The translations under genes and the position numbers were made by a program. The notes below the pieces were generated by a model, which saw only the letters and a list, made by a program, of their open reading frames with translations, did not search any database and was not told the DNA's origin. Shown here one piece after another: positions 17,658 to 27,487 of a DNA stretch of 64,000 bases (positions within the stretch are counted from its first letter, which is position 1; the number at the start of each line of letters is the position of its first letter). The stretch is from Lachancea dasiensis (Eukaryota > Ascomycota > Saccharomycetes > Saccharomycetales > Saccharomycetaceae), in contig LT598459.1 in the NCBI GenBank assembly GCA_900074725.1, forward strand, positions 506,467 through 570,466, given 5' to 3'.

Positions 17658-18995
17658 TCATTTCTTGAAGATGTCATCGCCCTTGTTAATTTGAATTTTC
17701 TTATCTTGGCCGCCACTGACGATACCTAAGCCTTTAGCCCACTTGACGTCAAAAACTTTATCGTTAACATTCTTGGTCACATCAGCTTCTCTGGTGATAG
17801 TGTACATAGGAGAGCTAGATCTGACGTCCCAGACCTTGACAGTTCCGTCATGGGATGCAGAACATAGCATGTATTCGTTCTGAGGACAGGTGTCTAAGGC
17901 TACAACAAAATTGGAATGCCCATTAAGTTGCTGCTGCGTTATCTTGGTGGATGTGCCCATACGAGGATCGTGGAGCGTAATGTGGCGAGCGCTAGAACCA
18001 CATGCGATTAAGTTCAACTGGGGTAGCTGTGTCATTGATAAAAGTGAGTATGAAGTAGTCTTTGTGTCAACGCAGCGAGCGGTAACCAAATCCCATGTTT
18101 TTATTGTATGGTCTTGAGAAACAGAGTAACCGACGCTCTTGTCACGGGAGTCGAATTCAACCGCCTCTACAGGAGCATTATGAGACTCCAATAAAGCCAA
18201 TGGTGATCTTCTTCTGACCGAGCCATCCTTTAGAGCAAGCTTTCTTCTCTTTTTCGCAGCAGAAGACATGGAGGTGGCGGAGAAGTCCATGGGATCTATG
18301 GCAGTCATGTCTTTGTGGTTTGTCGACCAAAAAGCAATAGAATGGTCATAGGAACCAGATAAAATACGGTCAGCATGAACATCCAGAGTAACCACGGGTG
18401 CTTTGTGGCCCTCCAAAATAGCTAAAGTTTTGCCTTCTTCAACGTCATCTTCTTCGGCAGTGAGGTTGTTCTTGAGATCATCGTTCTTTGTTTTCCAGAG
18501 ACGTAGAGTTCGGTCATTGGCTCCCGAAACAAGCCTTGTGCTGGAAATGTACTTTACTGCGCGGATCGCACCCGAATGACCCGCGTATTGCTTCTCGATC
18601 TTGCCTGACAAATTCCAGGTCCGCACAATACCATCGTAAGAGCCACTAACAATGCTTGAGTTCCCCACGTCAAGAGCACTAACCCAGTCGTCGTTGTCGA
18701 AACTCTTCAAGTAGGACGGAGGCAAGACCGCCCTAGTATATTCCACGTTCAGTAATGTTTCTGACGAAAGACCTTTCTTGGTCAGGTATGCCTCCAAAGA
18801 CGTACGCAGCAGCTCGCCATCCACCAAAAAGTCGAATGGCACTGATTTTTCCAGCTTCAGCAGATGGTTTACAATTTCCGAGAGACCATATCTTTTCAAT
18901 GACACTGGGGCGAAAAGCGTCGAGTCTTCCACCTGCAAACTCTCATCTTGTTCTCTAGTGAAAAATCTGACCTTAACCTGGGCTTCTTCTGACAT
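17658..18995 (-). CDS. YTM1: 60S ribosome assembly factor Ytm1
   Basis: A 445 aa WD-repeat protein (460 in S. cerevisiae). Residues 5 to about 90 form the NLE/ubiquitin-like domain that binds the MIDAS domain of the AAA+ ATPase Rea1. Glu85 in NVEYTRAV is probably the metal-contacting residue. Seven WD40 repeats follow, for example VSGSYDGIVRTWNL, LSGSYDHSIAFWS and CSASHDGTVKVWDV. Ytm1 acts with Erb1 and Nop7 in nucleolar maturation of 25S/5.8S pre-rRNA. PAC and RRPE motifs sit 51-94 bp upstream, as expected for a ribosome biogenesis gene. Position YOR272W. Confidence 0.96.
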   Translation of the reverse strand: MSEEAQVKVRFFTREQDESLQVEDSTLFAPVSLKRYGLSEIVNHLLKLEKSVPFDFLVDGELLRTSLEAYLTKKGLSSETLLNVEYTRAVLPPSYLKSFDNDDWVSALDVGNSSIVSGSYDGIVRTWNLSGKIEKQYAGHSGAIRAVKYISSTRLVSGANDRTLRLWKTKNDDLKNNLTAEEDDVEEGKTLAILEGHKAPVVTLDVHADRILSGSYDHSIAFWSTNHKDMTAIDPMDFSATSMSSAAKKRRKLALKDGSVRRRSPLALLESHNAPVEAVEFDSRDKSVGYSVSQDHTIKTWDLVTARCVDTKTTSYSLLSMTQLPQLNLIACGSSARHITLHDPRMGTSTKITQQQLNGHSNFVVALDTCPQNEYMLCSASHDGTVKVWDVRSSSPMYTITREADVTKNVNDKVFDVKWAKGLGIVSGGQDKKIQINKGDDIFKK

Positions 18996-19045
18996 TTTAA
19001 CCAGGCTTCGAGGCGCTTTCGAGCTGTTGGGCTGTTTTTACTTCT

Positions 19046-19053
19046 GCGATGAG
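19046..19053 (+). promoter_or_regulatory. PAC element upstream of YTM1
   Basis: GCGATGAG, the core of the polymerase A and C box bound by Dot6/Tod6. It lies 51 bp upstream of the YTM1 start, with a second GATGAGATGAG close by. Together with the adjacent RRPE it marks a ribosome biogenesis promoter. Confidence 0.65.
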
Positions 19054-19078
19054 CTTTAACCGATGAGATGAGTTTTTC

Positions 19079-19089
19079 AAAATTTTTCA
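19079..19089 (-). promoter_or_regulatory. RRPE element upstream of YTM1
   Basis: AAAATTTTTCA on the plus strand gives TGAAAAATTTT on the coding strand, an exact RRPE. It lies 26 bp beyond the PAC box, the usual pairing in the ribosome biogenesis regulon. Confidence 0.65.
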
Positions 19090-19269
19090 GTATAGTATTG
19101 TACTACTGCAATTCCACACATAGAAACAAATAAAAGTCATGGTGAACAACAAATCCAAGCGTGTTGCCGCACCACATCGGCCTCAAGTCTTCTACTGAGC
19201 GGTTATAAGAATGAAGAGCATAGCCGGCATCCAGCAAAGTGCTTGCGCGTAACTCTGGATAGGCAACCG

Positions 19270-19322
19270 AGCAGGGCAAACAAGAAAACTCGGCCCTGCT
19301 AAATCCTCCCCCGCAAGGGGAG
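19270..19322. other. GC-rich pair of inverted repeats (possible structured RNA)
   Basis: Two perfect hairpin stems sit side by side. The first is AGCAGGGC (19270-19277) with GCCCTGCT (19293-19300), loop 15. The second is CTCCCC (19306-19311) with GGGGAG (19317-19322), loop CGCAA. This block stands out in AT-rich spacer. I cannot match it to a known RNA, and it may be unrelated to transcription. Confidence 0.3.
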
Positions 19323-20484
19323 CGCTTTCAAGATTAAACGGTTCTGTGCCACAGTGAACTACGCGCTGGGCCCTATAATCAATATGTATTTGAGATGTTT
19401 CTAGATGTTTCGCTTGCGCAGTTACCGACCGAACCCAGTAAAGTAAAACTAATCGATCCGGACAGTATGAGGACGCTGGCGATGGTTCATCTAGCCGTTC
19501 TTTTCCCCTCTGATCATCTACGGATACTGAGATGGCACAGTGAATAGAAGGCTATTAAAATTTCGTATCACCGAGCTAAAATACACTTCAAAAGTCAAGA
19601 TATACAAAATGAGATAGTTTTTCTAATTTATAGTACTAATTTCCAAATGGGCTGGGTAACATTTCAAAAGCAGTTGGCACTGCATTAGGGTTGGGTTACA
19701 CGGGTCCAGTAGTTCATGAGATACAGCAGGTGCGAGGTTCAACTGGCCGGTGTGGAGAGTGGCGAAAAGAGGGAGCCAAAGAAGTGCGCTGGGAAAACAT
19801 AACGTAAGGTTTACCACTTGCGTCACATATGTACAAAGTGATATGTGAAATTGATATATGAAAGTGGTTTGTTGATGCCTGGAGTTCCACTATTCCGGTA
19901 TCATGGTCCTTTGAGGTGAAGGGCTGGATTACGGTAAGTCTTGAGGACATAGTTTGTTTTGTTATTTACATGCCAAAAAGCGCTGCTTGGTAGTCACTTT
20001 GTACAATTCTGCCGCTTGGCCTCCAGTCTTCGCCCTCGGTCTTTGACAGCTGGAGAGCGGCTCGTAAACCATTGTGAGCTCTCGCCACGCAAACATAAGA
20101 AGAATCCTCAATTTTCACTGGTTTGGTGTGGGAAGGCATATATGACCTCTGGAAAGATGCGACACCGCATTTTCTTATTATTTCGACGCAATACAGCAGA
20201 AGCCGACCAATCCGCAGAGGGATGGAATATGGATATTATGGAGTGGGTTCAAAACAACGACGTCCAAGGTAGGATATGCGCATGGCTTTCTAGTCTTCTC
20301 CTAACAGCGGGTCAGAAAGATTCTTTGAAGGTTGAGTCATCTAGTTGCGTGTATGATGATTCTTCGCACCTATAAGATAAAAGTCAATGAATTTGCTGAA
20401 TAGCACTCAACTTCAGTTGGCGCCCAGCACTAGTCATTGATCGGTCTTACACAAGACCAGCTGCATAATACAAGTCTGTATACC

Positions 20485-21468
20485 ATGGCATCTTCGGTCC
20501 CCGGTCCTTATCCCTTACCAGAGTCCAAATTCGACTTGTCCACCTACTGGGGTAGAGTTCGTCACTGCTCTGAAATCGCAGATCCACTAATGCTGCTAAC
20601 CACGGAAAAGCAACTTGAGGGCGCCCGCAAAATCATCTCTAGCTTTCGTCACGGCGAGCTGAAGACTACAACTCCGGACTTTTGGGCTGCAAAAAAACAG
20701 CTGGACTCGACGGTCCACCCGGACACAGGAGAAACGGTGTTGCTCCCGTTCCGTATGTCCTGTTGTGTTCTGTCCAACTTGGTAGTCACTGCAGGCATGC
20801 TAACGCCGGGCCTGGGAACCGCTGGAACCATCTTCTGGCAATGGGCAAATCAATCGCTAAATGTTGCCATCAATTCCGCCAATGCTAACAAGTCGCACCC
20901 AATGTCCACCATGCAATTGGTGACCAACTATACAATGGCTGTTTCTGCCTCGTGTGGTGTTGCAGTGGGTCTCAACAAGTTGCTTCCACGTTTGCAGCAT
21001 CTTTCTGCCAACACAAAGTTGATTTTGGGCCGCCTAGTACCATTCGCCGCTGTAGTCAGTGCCGGTGTCATTAATGTGTTCTTGATGAGAGGTGGTGAAA
21101 TCCGCAAAGGTATTTCCGTTTACGACAAGAACGGCGATGAGGTTGGAAAGTCCAAGAAAGCTGCTTTCCTGGCCGTTGGAGAAACGGCCTTGAGCAGAGT
21201 CATCAACTGCACACCAATCATGGTTTTGCCTCCACTTCTCCTGGTGAGACTTCAAAAAGGAGTTTTAAAGGGCAAATCACTTGGCGTACAAACCCTAGCT
21301 AACTTAGGGCTGATCTTGGGTACCTCCCTTGCAGCTCTTCCATTCGCATTGGCTGTCTTCCCTCAATATCAAGGTATTGAGGTGACCAAGCTAGAAAAGC
21401 ACCTGGTGGACCAAAAGGACCAAAAGGGTGAGCCCATTGAAAAAGTCTGGTTCAACAGAGGTATCTAA
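20485..21468 (+). CDS. FSF1: Mitochondrial sideroflexin-family carrier Fsf1
   Basis: Translation from the ATG at 20485 (MASSVPGPYPLPESKFDLSTYW) gives 327 aa, the same length as I recall for S. cerevisiae Fsf1; sixteen ATG-less codons upstream were excluded. Sideroflexin signatures are STYWGRVRHC near the N-terminus, HPDTGETVLLPFRMS, and a GLGTAGTIFWQWANQSLN segment, followed by several predicted membrane spans. It ends in the conserved KVWFNRGI. Animal relatives carry serine and other amino acids into mitochondria; the yeast substrate is less clear. Position YOR271C. Confidence 0.96.
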   Translation: MASSVPGPYPLPESKFDLSTYWGRVRHCSEIADPLMLLTTEKQLEGARKIISSFRHGELKTTTPDFWAAKKQLDSTVHPDTGETVLLPFRMSCCVLSNLVVTAGMLTPGLGTAGTIFWQWANQSLNVAINSANANKSHPMSTMQLVTNYTMAVSASCGVAVGLNKLLPRLQHLSANTKLILGRLVPFAAVVSAGVINVFLMRGGEIRKGISVYDKNGDEVGKSKKAAFLAVGETALSRVINCTPIMVLPPLLLVRLQKGVLKGKSLGVQTLANLGLILGTSLAALPFALAVFPQYQGIEVTKLEKHLVDQKDQKGEPIEKVWFNRGI

Positions 21469-21536
21469 TGGCGGTGCGACACGCATGTACAATGCTTGAG
21501 ACTCTGATAGAATGAAGTAAAATGCATATTAGTTAC

Positions 21537-22781
21537 TTAGTATATCCATTGCAAGGAACTTTTACCTGGAAGTAGCACGCTTAAGTTTGACACAGCTACA
21601 TTGTTATCAAAAAGAGATTCAATCAATTCGTAATTTTGAAGAATTTGGTCTGAGGCAATAAATGCGCAGCCCGGCCCACCTAATCCCGTCACGTAAGTCT
21701 TGTAGCCGTGTGCGGATTCCAGAGATGTCTTGAATTTAGTAATCGCATCCTCGGGCGCATCTTGCTTCAAGATGGTCAGGGCGCAGCCTCCTCCACCAGC
21801 GCCCGTCAGCTTGGTGGCTCCTATTGCCATTGAGTCACCAAGACCTTTGATCACCTCTAGCCCCGGATGTGAAACGCCTAGTGCTACTAAAAGGCCGTGG
21901 TTGATTCTTACCAGTTCGCATAATTCTGTATAGTTAGATGCACTCAGGTCGGCCAGAATTTGAGCCCCCCGCGAGGCTATTATGCCCATTGATTTAACAA
22001 TCGGCACTGCAATATCTGGTTGCCGCGTAAGTAAATCTTTTACACCAGAAACCAGAACTTTGGTTGAGCGCGGAATCCCTGTATTAGTTAAGATCATAGG
22101 GATTTGTGGGAAATCAGAAATTTGCTCAGATCTTGTCTCTGCATTAGCTTGTCTCTGGAACAGAACTGCATTTCCGTAGGTAGCCACAGCGTTATCAATA
22201 CCCGATGGAGTACCATGTATGCATTTTTCGCCAATGAAGGACCATCTGTCGACAAATTTCAACTCATCTTTGGTTAACTTTTGAGCTTCGGAGCTCAGAT
22301 GACCACCCAGTTTACCAATAGCAAGAGCCAAGCATACAGCAATTGACGCACTTGACCCCAGACCGGCGCCTATCGGCAGACTTGACTTGACTGAAAATTT
22401 GACGCCCGAACGTGCGCCGCACAGACTCACATACAAGTACAAGAAGCAGTACGCAGCATGATATTTCAAAGACCCGTGTAATGACTGAAGTAGTGGTTCT
22501 AATGCTGCGTTTAGATCGGTACTGAGCTCTTTGCAGTGGTCGATAGGCCCTAGTTCACCAAGGTCGGGCATACCAGATAGTTCTGATACGTGCCATTTGT
22601 GGTCCAATCCAATGTCTGGAAAGTCGAGCTCGACAATGTCTGCATTTTCAGCCTCTGTAACCAATAAATATGTTCTCAAGGAGGCAACACTGGCCGCAAT
22701 GGCAGGCTCGTTGAACACTGCTGAGTGTTCTCCAAAAATGATGACTTTGCCAGGGGCGGACGTCAAAAGTGGCAAAGGCAT
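21537..22781 (-). CDS. ERG12: Mevalonate kinase Erg12
   Basis: A 414 aa GHMP kinase (443 in S. cerevisiae) that phosphorylates mevalonate in the isoprenoid/sterol pathway. The N-terminal substrate motif is SAPGKVIIFGEHSAVF (residues 8-23). The ATP-binding loop LPIGAGLGSSAS is at 135-146. The C-terminal GHMP motif is LTGAGGGGCALTIL. The family's catalytic Asp is probably in GTPSGIDNAVATYG. It is cytosolic or peroxisome-associated in other organisms, and no targeting signal is evident. Position YMR208W. An E-box lies upstream. Confidence 0.96.
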   Translation of the reverse strand: MPLPLLTSAPGKVIIFGEHSAVFNEPAIAASVASLRTYLLVTEAENADIVELDFPDIGLDHKWHVSELSGMPDLGELGPIDHCKELSTDLNAALEPLLQSLHGSLKYHAAYCFLYLYVSLCGARSGVKFSVKSSLPIGAGLGSSASIAVCLALAIGKLGGHLSSEAQKLTKDELKFVDRWSFIGEKCIHGTPSGIDNAVATYGNAVLFQRQANAETRSEQISDFPQIPMILTNTGIPRSTKVLVSGVKDLLTRQPDIAVPIVKSMGIIASRGAQILADLSASNYTELCELVRINHGLLVALGVSHPGLEVIKGLGDSMAIGATKLTGAGGGGCALTILKQDAPEDAITKFKTSLESAHGYKTYVTGLGGPGCAFIASDQILQNYELIESLFDNNVAVSNLSVLLPGKSSLQWIY

Positions 22782-23603
22782 AGCTGTAAGCTACAGATCC
22801 GATATTCCAAGCCCAATCAGTACAACTCCGCGCCAATTGAGTTGCTACAAGCTTCTTGACAATTACCGTACCCACCTCGAGCGCGTGTCGACATATAGCA
22901 TTGTCCTGTACGAGAAATTGGGCTCTCGAGAGTTTGATCACGTGTTGTAATCTCGCTGCCCTGTAGATGCGAATAAGCCCTGCGTTCGATTCTCGTCTCC
23001 GAAAAAGCCAAGTGGCAGCTGTACGCAACATTAGAAATTATGCTATCATTAAAAAGCACTATGTTGCTACTACAGTGCGTTGAATGCTGGGAATTACTCG
23101 CCAAGGATCCGTATCACTTTTAACTATACTGACGCCCGTTGTCTTCTGCTCAACAATCTGATGTCTACCGCGCAAGAGGGCGCAACAATCTTGGCGCATG
23201 GCTATGGCCATAAATTAGAGGGGAAGGCGTCCTGTTGTGTTTGCCATAGTCAACGGGGGAATCGTAACCAAATTCCTAAGTGCTCGTGGAAATCAATTAG
23301 CTTAGTCAAAAACAATCAGCTATATCCTGCCGAATTTCCCTGAACAGAGTCGTCCAGTAAAATTGATGGAAAGTGGGGCAATAATTGCGATAGCTTGGAT
23401 CTTGTTCGGCTCTTAGTTAACGTCGTTACACTCTTCACGTATACTATGATGAACTTTGGATTTACTTAAAAATATTAACCACTCTTAATTGGACCACCTT
23501 TATCAACAAACCACTCCTTTTTCAGCAGCTATCGTCGTCGTCTTCAGCGTGGTAATTGCCCATTTTCAGCTCTCTTTTGCTATCTATTTACGTGTAGTAA
23601 ATC
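22782..23603. other. Divergent ERG12/VPH1 promoter region
   Basis: An 822 bp spacer. The ATCACGTG site at 22937-22944 is described separately. Short frames on both strands show no domain or homology I recognise. Confidence 0.45.
22937..22944. promoter_or_regulatory. E-box ATCACGTG upstream of ERG12
   Basis: ATCACGTG is a perfect RTCACRTG Cbf1-type site containing CACGTG, 156 bp upstream of the ERG12 start. Cbf1, Tye7 or Ino2/Ino4-type bHLH factors could bind. Which one acts is unknown. Confidence 0.35.
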
Positions 23604-26030
23604 ATGGTGGAAAAGTATGAGGCTATGTTCCGCTCTGCGGAAATGAGCTTGATACAGGTTTACACTCCTCAGGAAATTGCCAGGGAGGCGGTCTACAGTC
23701 TGGGAAGCCAGGGTCTGGTGCAGTTCAGAGACCTGAACACCAAAATTCGCGCTTTCCAGAGAACCTTTGTGCCCGAAGTAAGACGCTTGGACAATCTGCA
23801 GAGACAATACAGGTATTTTTACAAAGTTTTGTGCGAGCACAATATCCCGGTGTTTGAAGAAGCGGAGGATGAAACAACCACAAATGTGTTTCAAATGGCC
23901 CCTAGCTCGTCGAAAATTGACGATCACGTCGAAAATGGGTCTCTCATCGAGCAACGGATGCAGCAGCTAGTGGAGGCCCGCGAGCAGCTCGACTTACAAA
24001 AATCTGACCTGGAACAGTTCCGCCTCGTTTTGCAGGCCGGGCAGGAGTTCTTTGAGAGCGCTTCTGGGCTGGTACATGGAGAAAACCAGGATGAAACTTT
24101 CCCCCACTCGGTTTCGTTTGTAACCGGTACCATTCCTCGTGCCAAGGCTGCCACTTTGGAGCAAATCCTATGGAGGGTCTTGAGAGGTAACTTGTATTTC
24201 AAGCACGTTCAATTACCAGAGCCGCTCTATGACTCCAGATCTAAGACCAAGGTCTTGAAGGATGCTTTTATAGTTTTCTCTCATGGTGACATTATCTTGC
24301 AAAGGGTGAGAAAGGTCGCAGAATCTCTGGACGCAAACCTTTACGACATTAGTGAGAGAGCCGCAGCCCGCTCGACCCAACTAGCCGAAGTAAATTCTCG
24401 CCTTTCCGATGTTAACACGGTCCTCGAAACTACAAACACTACGTTGGAGACAGAATTGTACGCGGTCTCCAGGGAACTGCAAGCTTGGAATGTTGAAGTA
24501 ACTAAGGAAAAGGCTGTCTTCGAAACTTTGAACCTATTCGATTATGACTCAAATCGTAAAACTTTGATTGGGGAGGGTTGGATTCCCAAAGATGAATTAA
24601 GCAACTTGCAAGGACAGCTAGCCAGGCTCACTGCTTCGCTAGGAGTTGATGTTCCATCCATTGTGCAAGTATTGGAGACTAATAAGACTCCGCCTACATT
24701 TCACAGAACCAACAAGTTCACTGCAGCTTTCCAAAATATTGTTGATTGTTACGGTACTGCTACTTACCGTGAAGTCAATCCAGGGCTGCCTACCATTGTC
24801 ACTTTTCCCTTTATGTTTGCTGTCATGTTTGGTGACATGGGGCACGGTTTGTTGATGGCCATGGTTGCTGCGCTACTGGTATTCAACGAAAAGGCATTGG
24901 GTAAGATGAAGAGAGATGAGATATTTGACATGGCATTTTCGGGAAGGTACATTTTGTTACTGATGGGCTTGTTTTCTATCTATACCGGATTCTTGTACAA
25001 TGATATGTTTTCCAAGTCCCTTACCTTATTTAAGTCAGGCTGGGAATGGCCATCTCATTGGAAGGAAGGAGAGAGTATTCAAGCCACTTACGTTGGAACG
25101 TATCCTATCGGTTTAGATTGGGCTTGGCATGGGACTGAAAATGCTTTGCTCTTCAGCAACTCATACAAGATGAAATTGTCTGTTTTACTTGGATTCATTC
25201 ACATGACATATTCCTACATGTTTTCTTTGGTCAATGCTTTGCACTTTGGCAAATGGATTGATATAATCGGCAACTTTATTCCTGGTCTCTTGTTTATGCA
25301 AGGTATCTTTGGTTATCTGTCCATTTGCATTGTGTACAAGTGGACCATTGACTGGGTTAAAGATGAACGTGTCGCACCAGGTCTGTTGAATACCCTAATC
25401 AACATGTTCTTATCACCAGGAACCGTAGAAGAGGAGCTTTACCCACATCAGGCAAAAGTTCAAGTTTGTTTACTTATCATGGCCTTAATTTGTGTCCCCT
25501 GCTTGTTGCTCATTAAACCAATTCACTTTAAACTCACCCACGAAGATCATACATACGCTCCTGTCAGTGGGGAAGAGGGCGAGCAACATAGTGGGCACAC
25601 TACTAAGAATGGTGATGATGATGATGAGGACGAGAATGGTGGTCACGGGGAAGAATTTGGGGATGTTGTCATTCACCAAGTTATTCACACTATTGAATTC
25701 TGCTTGAATACTGTTTCCCACACCGCTTCTTATTTACGTTTGTGGGCCTTGTCTCTTGCCCATGCTCAGCTGTCTACTGTGCTATGGACCATGACAATTC
25801 AAATTGCCTTTAGTATGACCGGTGTCGTTGGAGTTATCATGACTGTTGTCTTGTTCACCATGTGGTTTGTACTCACCTGCGTCATTCTAGTCTTGATGGA
25901 AGGTACTTCTGCCATGTTACACTCTTTGCGTTTACATTGGGTTGAATCCATGTCGAAATTTTTCGAAGGTGAAGGTACACCATACGAACCTTTCCAATTT
26001 CAAACTGTCGAATTTGAACTAGCTGAATAA
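23604..26030 (+). CDS. VPH1: V-ATPase V0 subunit a, vacuolar isoform Vph1
   Basis: 808 aa (840 in S. cerevisiae). The N-terminal half is cytosolic and begins MVEKYEAMFRSAEMSLIQVY, the conserved subunit a start. The C-terminal half has about eight membrane helices. The essential proton-path arginine is Arg712 in SYLRLWALSLAHAQ (Arg735 in S. cerevisiae). An acidic loop, GDDDDEDENGGHGEE, precedes that helix, encoded by a GAT run near 25614. Subunit a couples the rotating c-ring to proton flow. The Vph1 rather than Stv1 assignment relies on position (YOR270C next to PAC1). Confidence 0.95.
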   Translation: MVEKYEAMFRSAEMSLIQVYTPQEIAREAVYSLGSQGLVQFRDLNTKIRAFQRTFVPEVRRLDNLQRQYRYFYKVLCEHNIPVFEEAEDETTTNVFQMAPSSSKIDDHVENGSLIEQRMQQLVEAREQLDLQKSDLEQFRLVLQAGQEFFESASGLVHGENQDETFPHSVSFVTGTIPRAKAATLEQILWRVLRGNLYFKHVQLPEPLYDSRSKTKVLKDAFIVFSHGDIILQRVRKVAESLDANLYDISERAAARSTQLAEVNSRLSDVNTVLETTNTTLETELYAVSRELQAWNVEVTKEKAVFETLNLFDYDSNRKTLIGEGWIPKDELSNLQGQLARLTASLGVDVPSIVQVLETNKTPPTFHRTNKFTAAFQNIVDCYGTATYREVNPGLPTIVTFPFMFAVMFGDMGHGLLMAMVAALLVFNEKALGKMKRDEIFDMAFSGRYILLLMGLFSIYTGFLYNDMFSKSLTLFKSGWEWPSHWKEGESIQATYVGTYPIGLDWAWHGTENALLFSNSYKMKLSVLLGFIHMTYSYMFSLVNALHFGKWIDIIGNFIPGLLFMQGIFGYLSICIVYKWTIDWVKDERVAPGLLNTLINMFLSPGTVEEELYPHQAKVQVCLLIMALICVPCLLLIKPIHFKLTHEDHTYAPVSGEEGEQHSGHTTKNGDDDDEDENGGHGEEFGDVVIHQVIHTIEFCLNTVSHTASYLRLWALSLAHAQLSTVLWTMTIQIAFSMTGVVGVIMTVVLFTMWFVLTCVILVLMEGTSAMLHSLRLHWVESMSKFFEGEGTPYEPFQFQTVEFELAE

Positions 26031-26110
26031 AGCACTGATGTTAAGTCAGTAAATGTCCATTAGTTTCGAACATAAAACCTTTTTTTCTCAAGAGTATAAA
26101 AAAGTAGATG

Positions 26111-27487
26111 TTACTTAATAAAGACTTTCAATTTTCCTTCGGCGCCACCCGATATTAGTATTTGTCTATTGAGCCCGTTTGAATCGGCGTAGATGCAGTT
26201 GACAAAGCCTTCTTGGGCCTTGTCTATTATACGAACGACATTAGTGGTGTTGAGGTCCCATACTCGTATAGTTCTGTCGTCACTACAACTTATCAAGAAA
26301 CTTCCTCTGATGCAGACGTCCCGCACCCACGACGTATGCCCTTTCAGAACAGTCACCAAAGTAAAATGCTGTCTAGAGGTATTAGGTTGTGGGGGTCTGT
26401 GAGCCACGAACTTTGGCAGTGGTACTTGCCAGATACGAATGGTGTTGTCTCTGGATGTAGAAACGACATGAGAGAATCCTAATTCACTATAATCCTGGCT
26501 GAAAGCATTGTAAGGATTCTGTGCCCCTTCTAAAGCTTCTTTTGGATCCAATAACGGTATAATTTTCACCCTTTCTATTGGAAACTCGTGGCCAACGCCA
26601 AACGACAAGCCCCTTCCAGTGGGCCAATGTGATAATCTTATAGAACAATCATTTGAACCCGTTATAGCATATTCACCAGTGATATCAATGGATCGTATCC
26701 ATTCTGTATGAGGCTGAAAAGATTTTAGACACCAGCCGTTTGAAATATTCCAGATTTTACAAGTCAGATCTCGCGAGCAGCTTGCTGCAAGCACATCAGT
26801 TCCATGCCTCCAAATCTTGACTTGCGACACAACATGTTCATGACCTGACAATGTTCGGATTAATTGTAATTGTGAATCTATTAGACGGAATACTTTGCAG
26901 TGAAGATCCTTGGAAGCTGTCACTACAAAGCATTCGGATTCTTGGACTGAAATCACATCAATCGAGACTATTCCTCGCATGTGAGCCTGTATTGAGGCTA
27001 CGGGTATCGAGTAGTTCATCAAGTCGTAACACTGTAGTAAGCCTGCATCGGTTGCAACAAATATAAGTGGTAACTCGGGGTGTAGTTTAGCGCTGGTGAC
27101 CGATGAGCCACAGTTGATATTAAAGTTACTCCGTTCCCTGGGAATCCATTTCAAAGATGATGTAGTGGCAACCGAAGCGGGGCCATTCTCCAAAAGCGTC
27201 CTGTTCTCTTCTGACAGTTCCTGGATGCTTCTCTCCAACTCGATAATCCGGCGTTGAAGTCGCACGATCGACGTCCATTTGCGCGGCAAAAGAGACCCGT
27301 CGCTGGTTTTTGAAGGGTTCGCACCATCGGGAGAGTCGATCTCGAGCCACCGTGCTAATATAGCAATCACGTCGTCAGCATTAACAGAAGTAGGCAAGGC
27401 CTCATCTGACCGCGGAATTTGGCTTTGCACGTAGCTCAGCAGACATTTGTGCAACGATTGGCGCTGGTCTGGTGGCAGCAAGCTCAT
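26111..27487 (-). CDS. PAC1: Dynein regulator Pac1 (LIS1)
   Basis: 458 aa (494 in S. cerevisiae). A LisH-type dimerisation region at the N-terminus (LHKCLLSYVQSQ) is followed by a short coiled coil (LQRRIIELERSIQELSEENR) and a seven-bladed WD40 propeller, with repeats such as CSRDLTCKIWN, STSRDNTIRIWQV and CSDDRTIRVWDL. Pac1 binds the dynein motor domain and helps target it to microtubule plus ends for spindle positioning. It is convergent with VPH1, 80 bp between stop codons. In the same frame upstream are stops TAA and TAA just before the ATG, so the start is well bounded. Position YOR269W. Confidence 0.96.
   Translation of the reverse strand: MSLLPPDQRQSLHKCLLSYVQSQIPRSDEALPTSVNADDVIAILARWLEIDSPDGANPSKTSDGSLLPRKWTSIVRLQRRIIELERSIQELSEENRTLLENGPASVATTSSLKWIPRERSNFNINCGSSVTSAKLHPELPLIFVATDAGLLQCYDLMNYSIPVASIQAHMRGIVSIDVISVQESECFVVTASKDLHCKVFRLIDSQLQLIRTLSGHEHVVSQVKIWRHGTDVLAASCSRDLTCKIWNISNGWCLKSFQPHTEWIRSIDITGEYAITGSNDCSIRLSHWPTGRGLSFGVGHEFPIERVKIIPLLDPKEALEGAQNPYNAFSQDYSELGFSHVVSTSRDNTIRIWQVPLPKFVAHRPPQPNTSRQHFTLVTVLKGHTSWVRDVCIRGSFLISCSDDRTIRVWDLNTTNVVRIIDKAQEGFVNCIYADSNGLNRQILISGGAEGKLKVFIK

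Larger units (their letters stand above)
18996..20484. other. Divergent YTM1/FSF1 spacer, 1.5 kb
   Basis: Unusually long for this window. It contains the YTM1 PAC/RRPE elements (19046-19089) and a GC-rich pair of hairpins (19270-19322). No ATG-started coding region is convincing; the longest plus frame (to 20375) has its first ATG well inside and no recognisable motif. No tRNA promoter boxes seen. Confidence 0.45.

Noticed and set aside
19959-20375. 138-codon plus frame upstream of FSF1
   Set aside because: The first ATG leaves only about 77 codons of unremarkable sequence; probably the FSF1 promoter.
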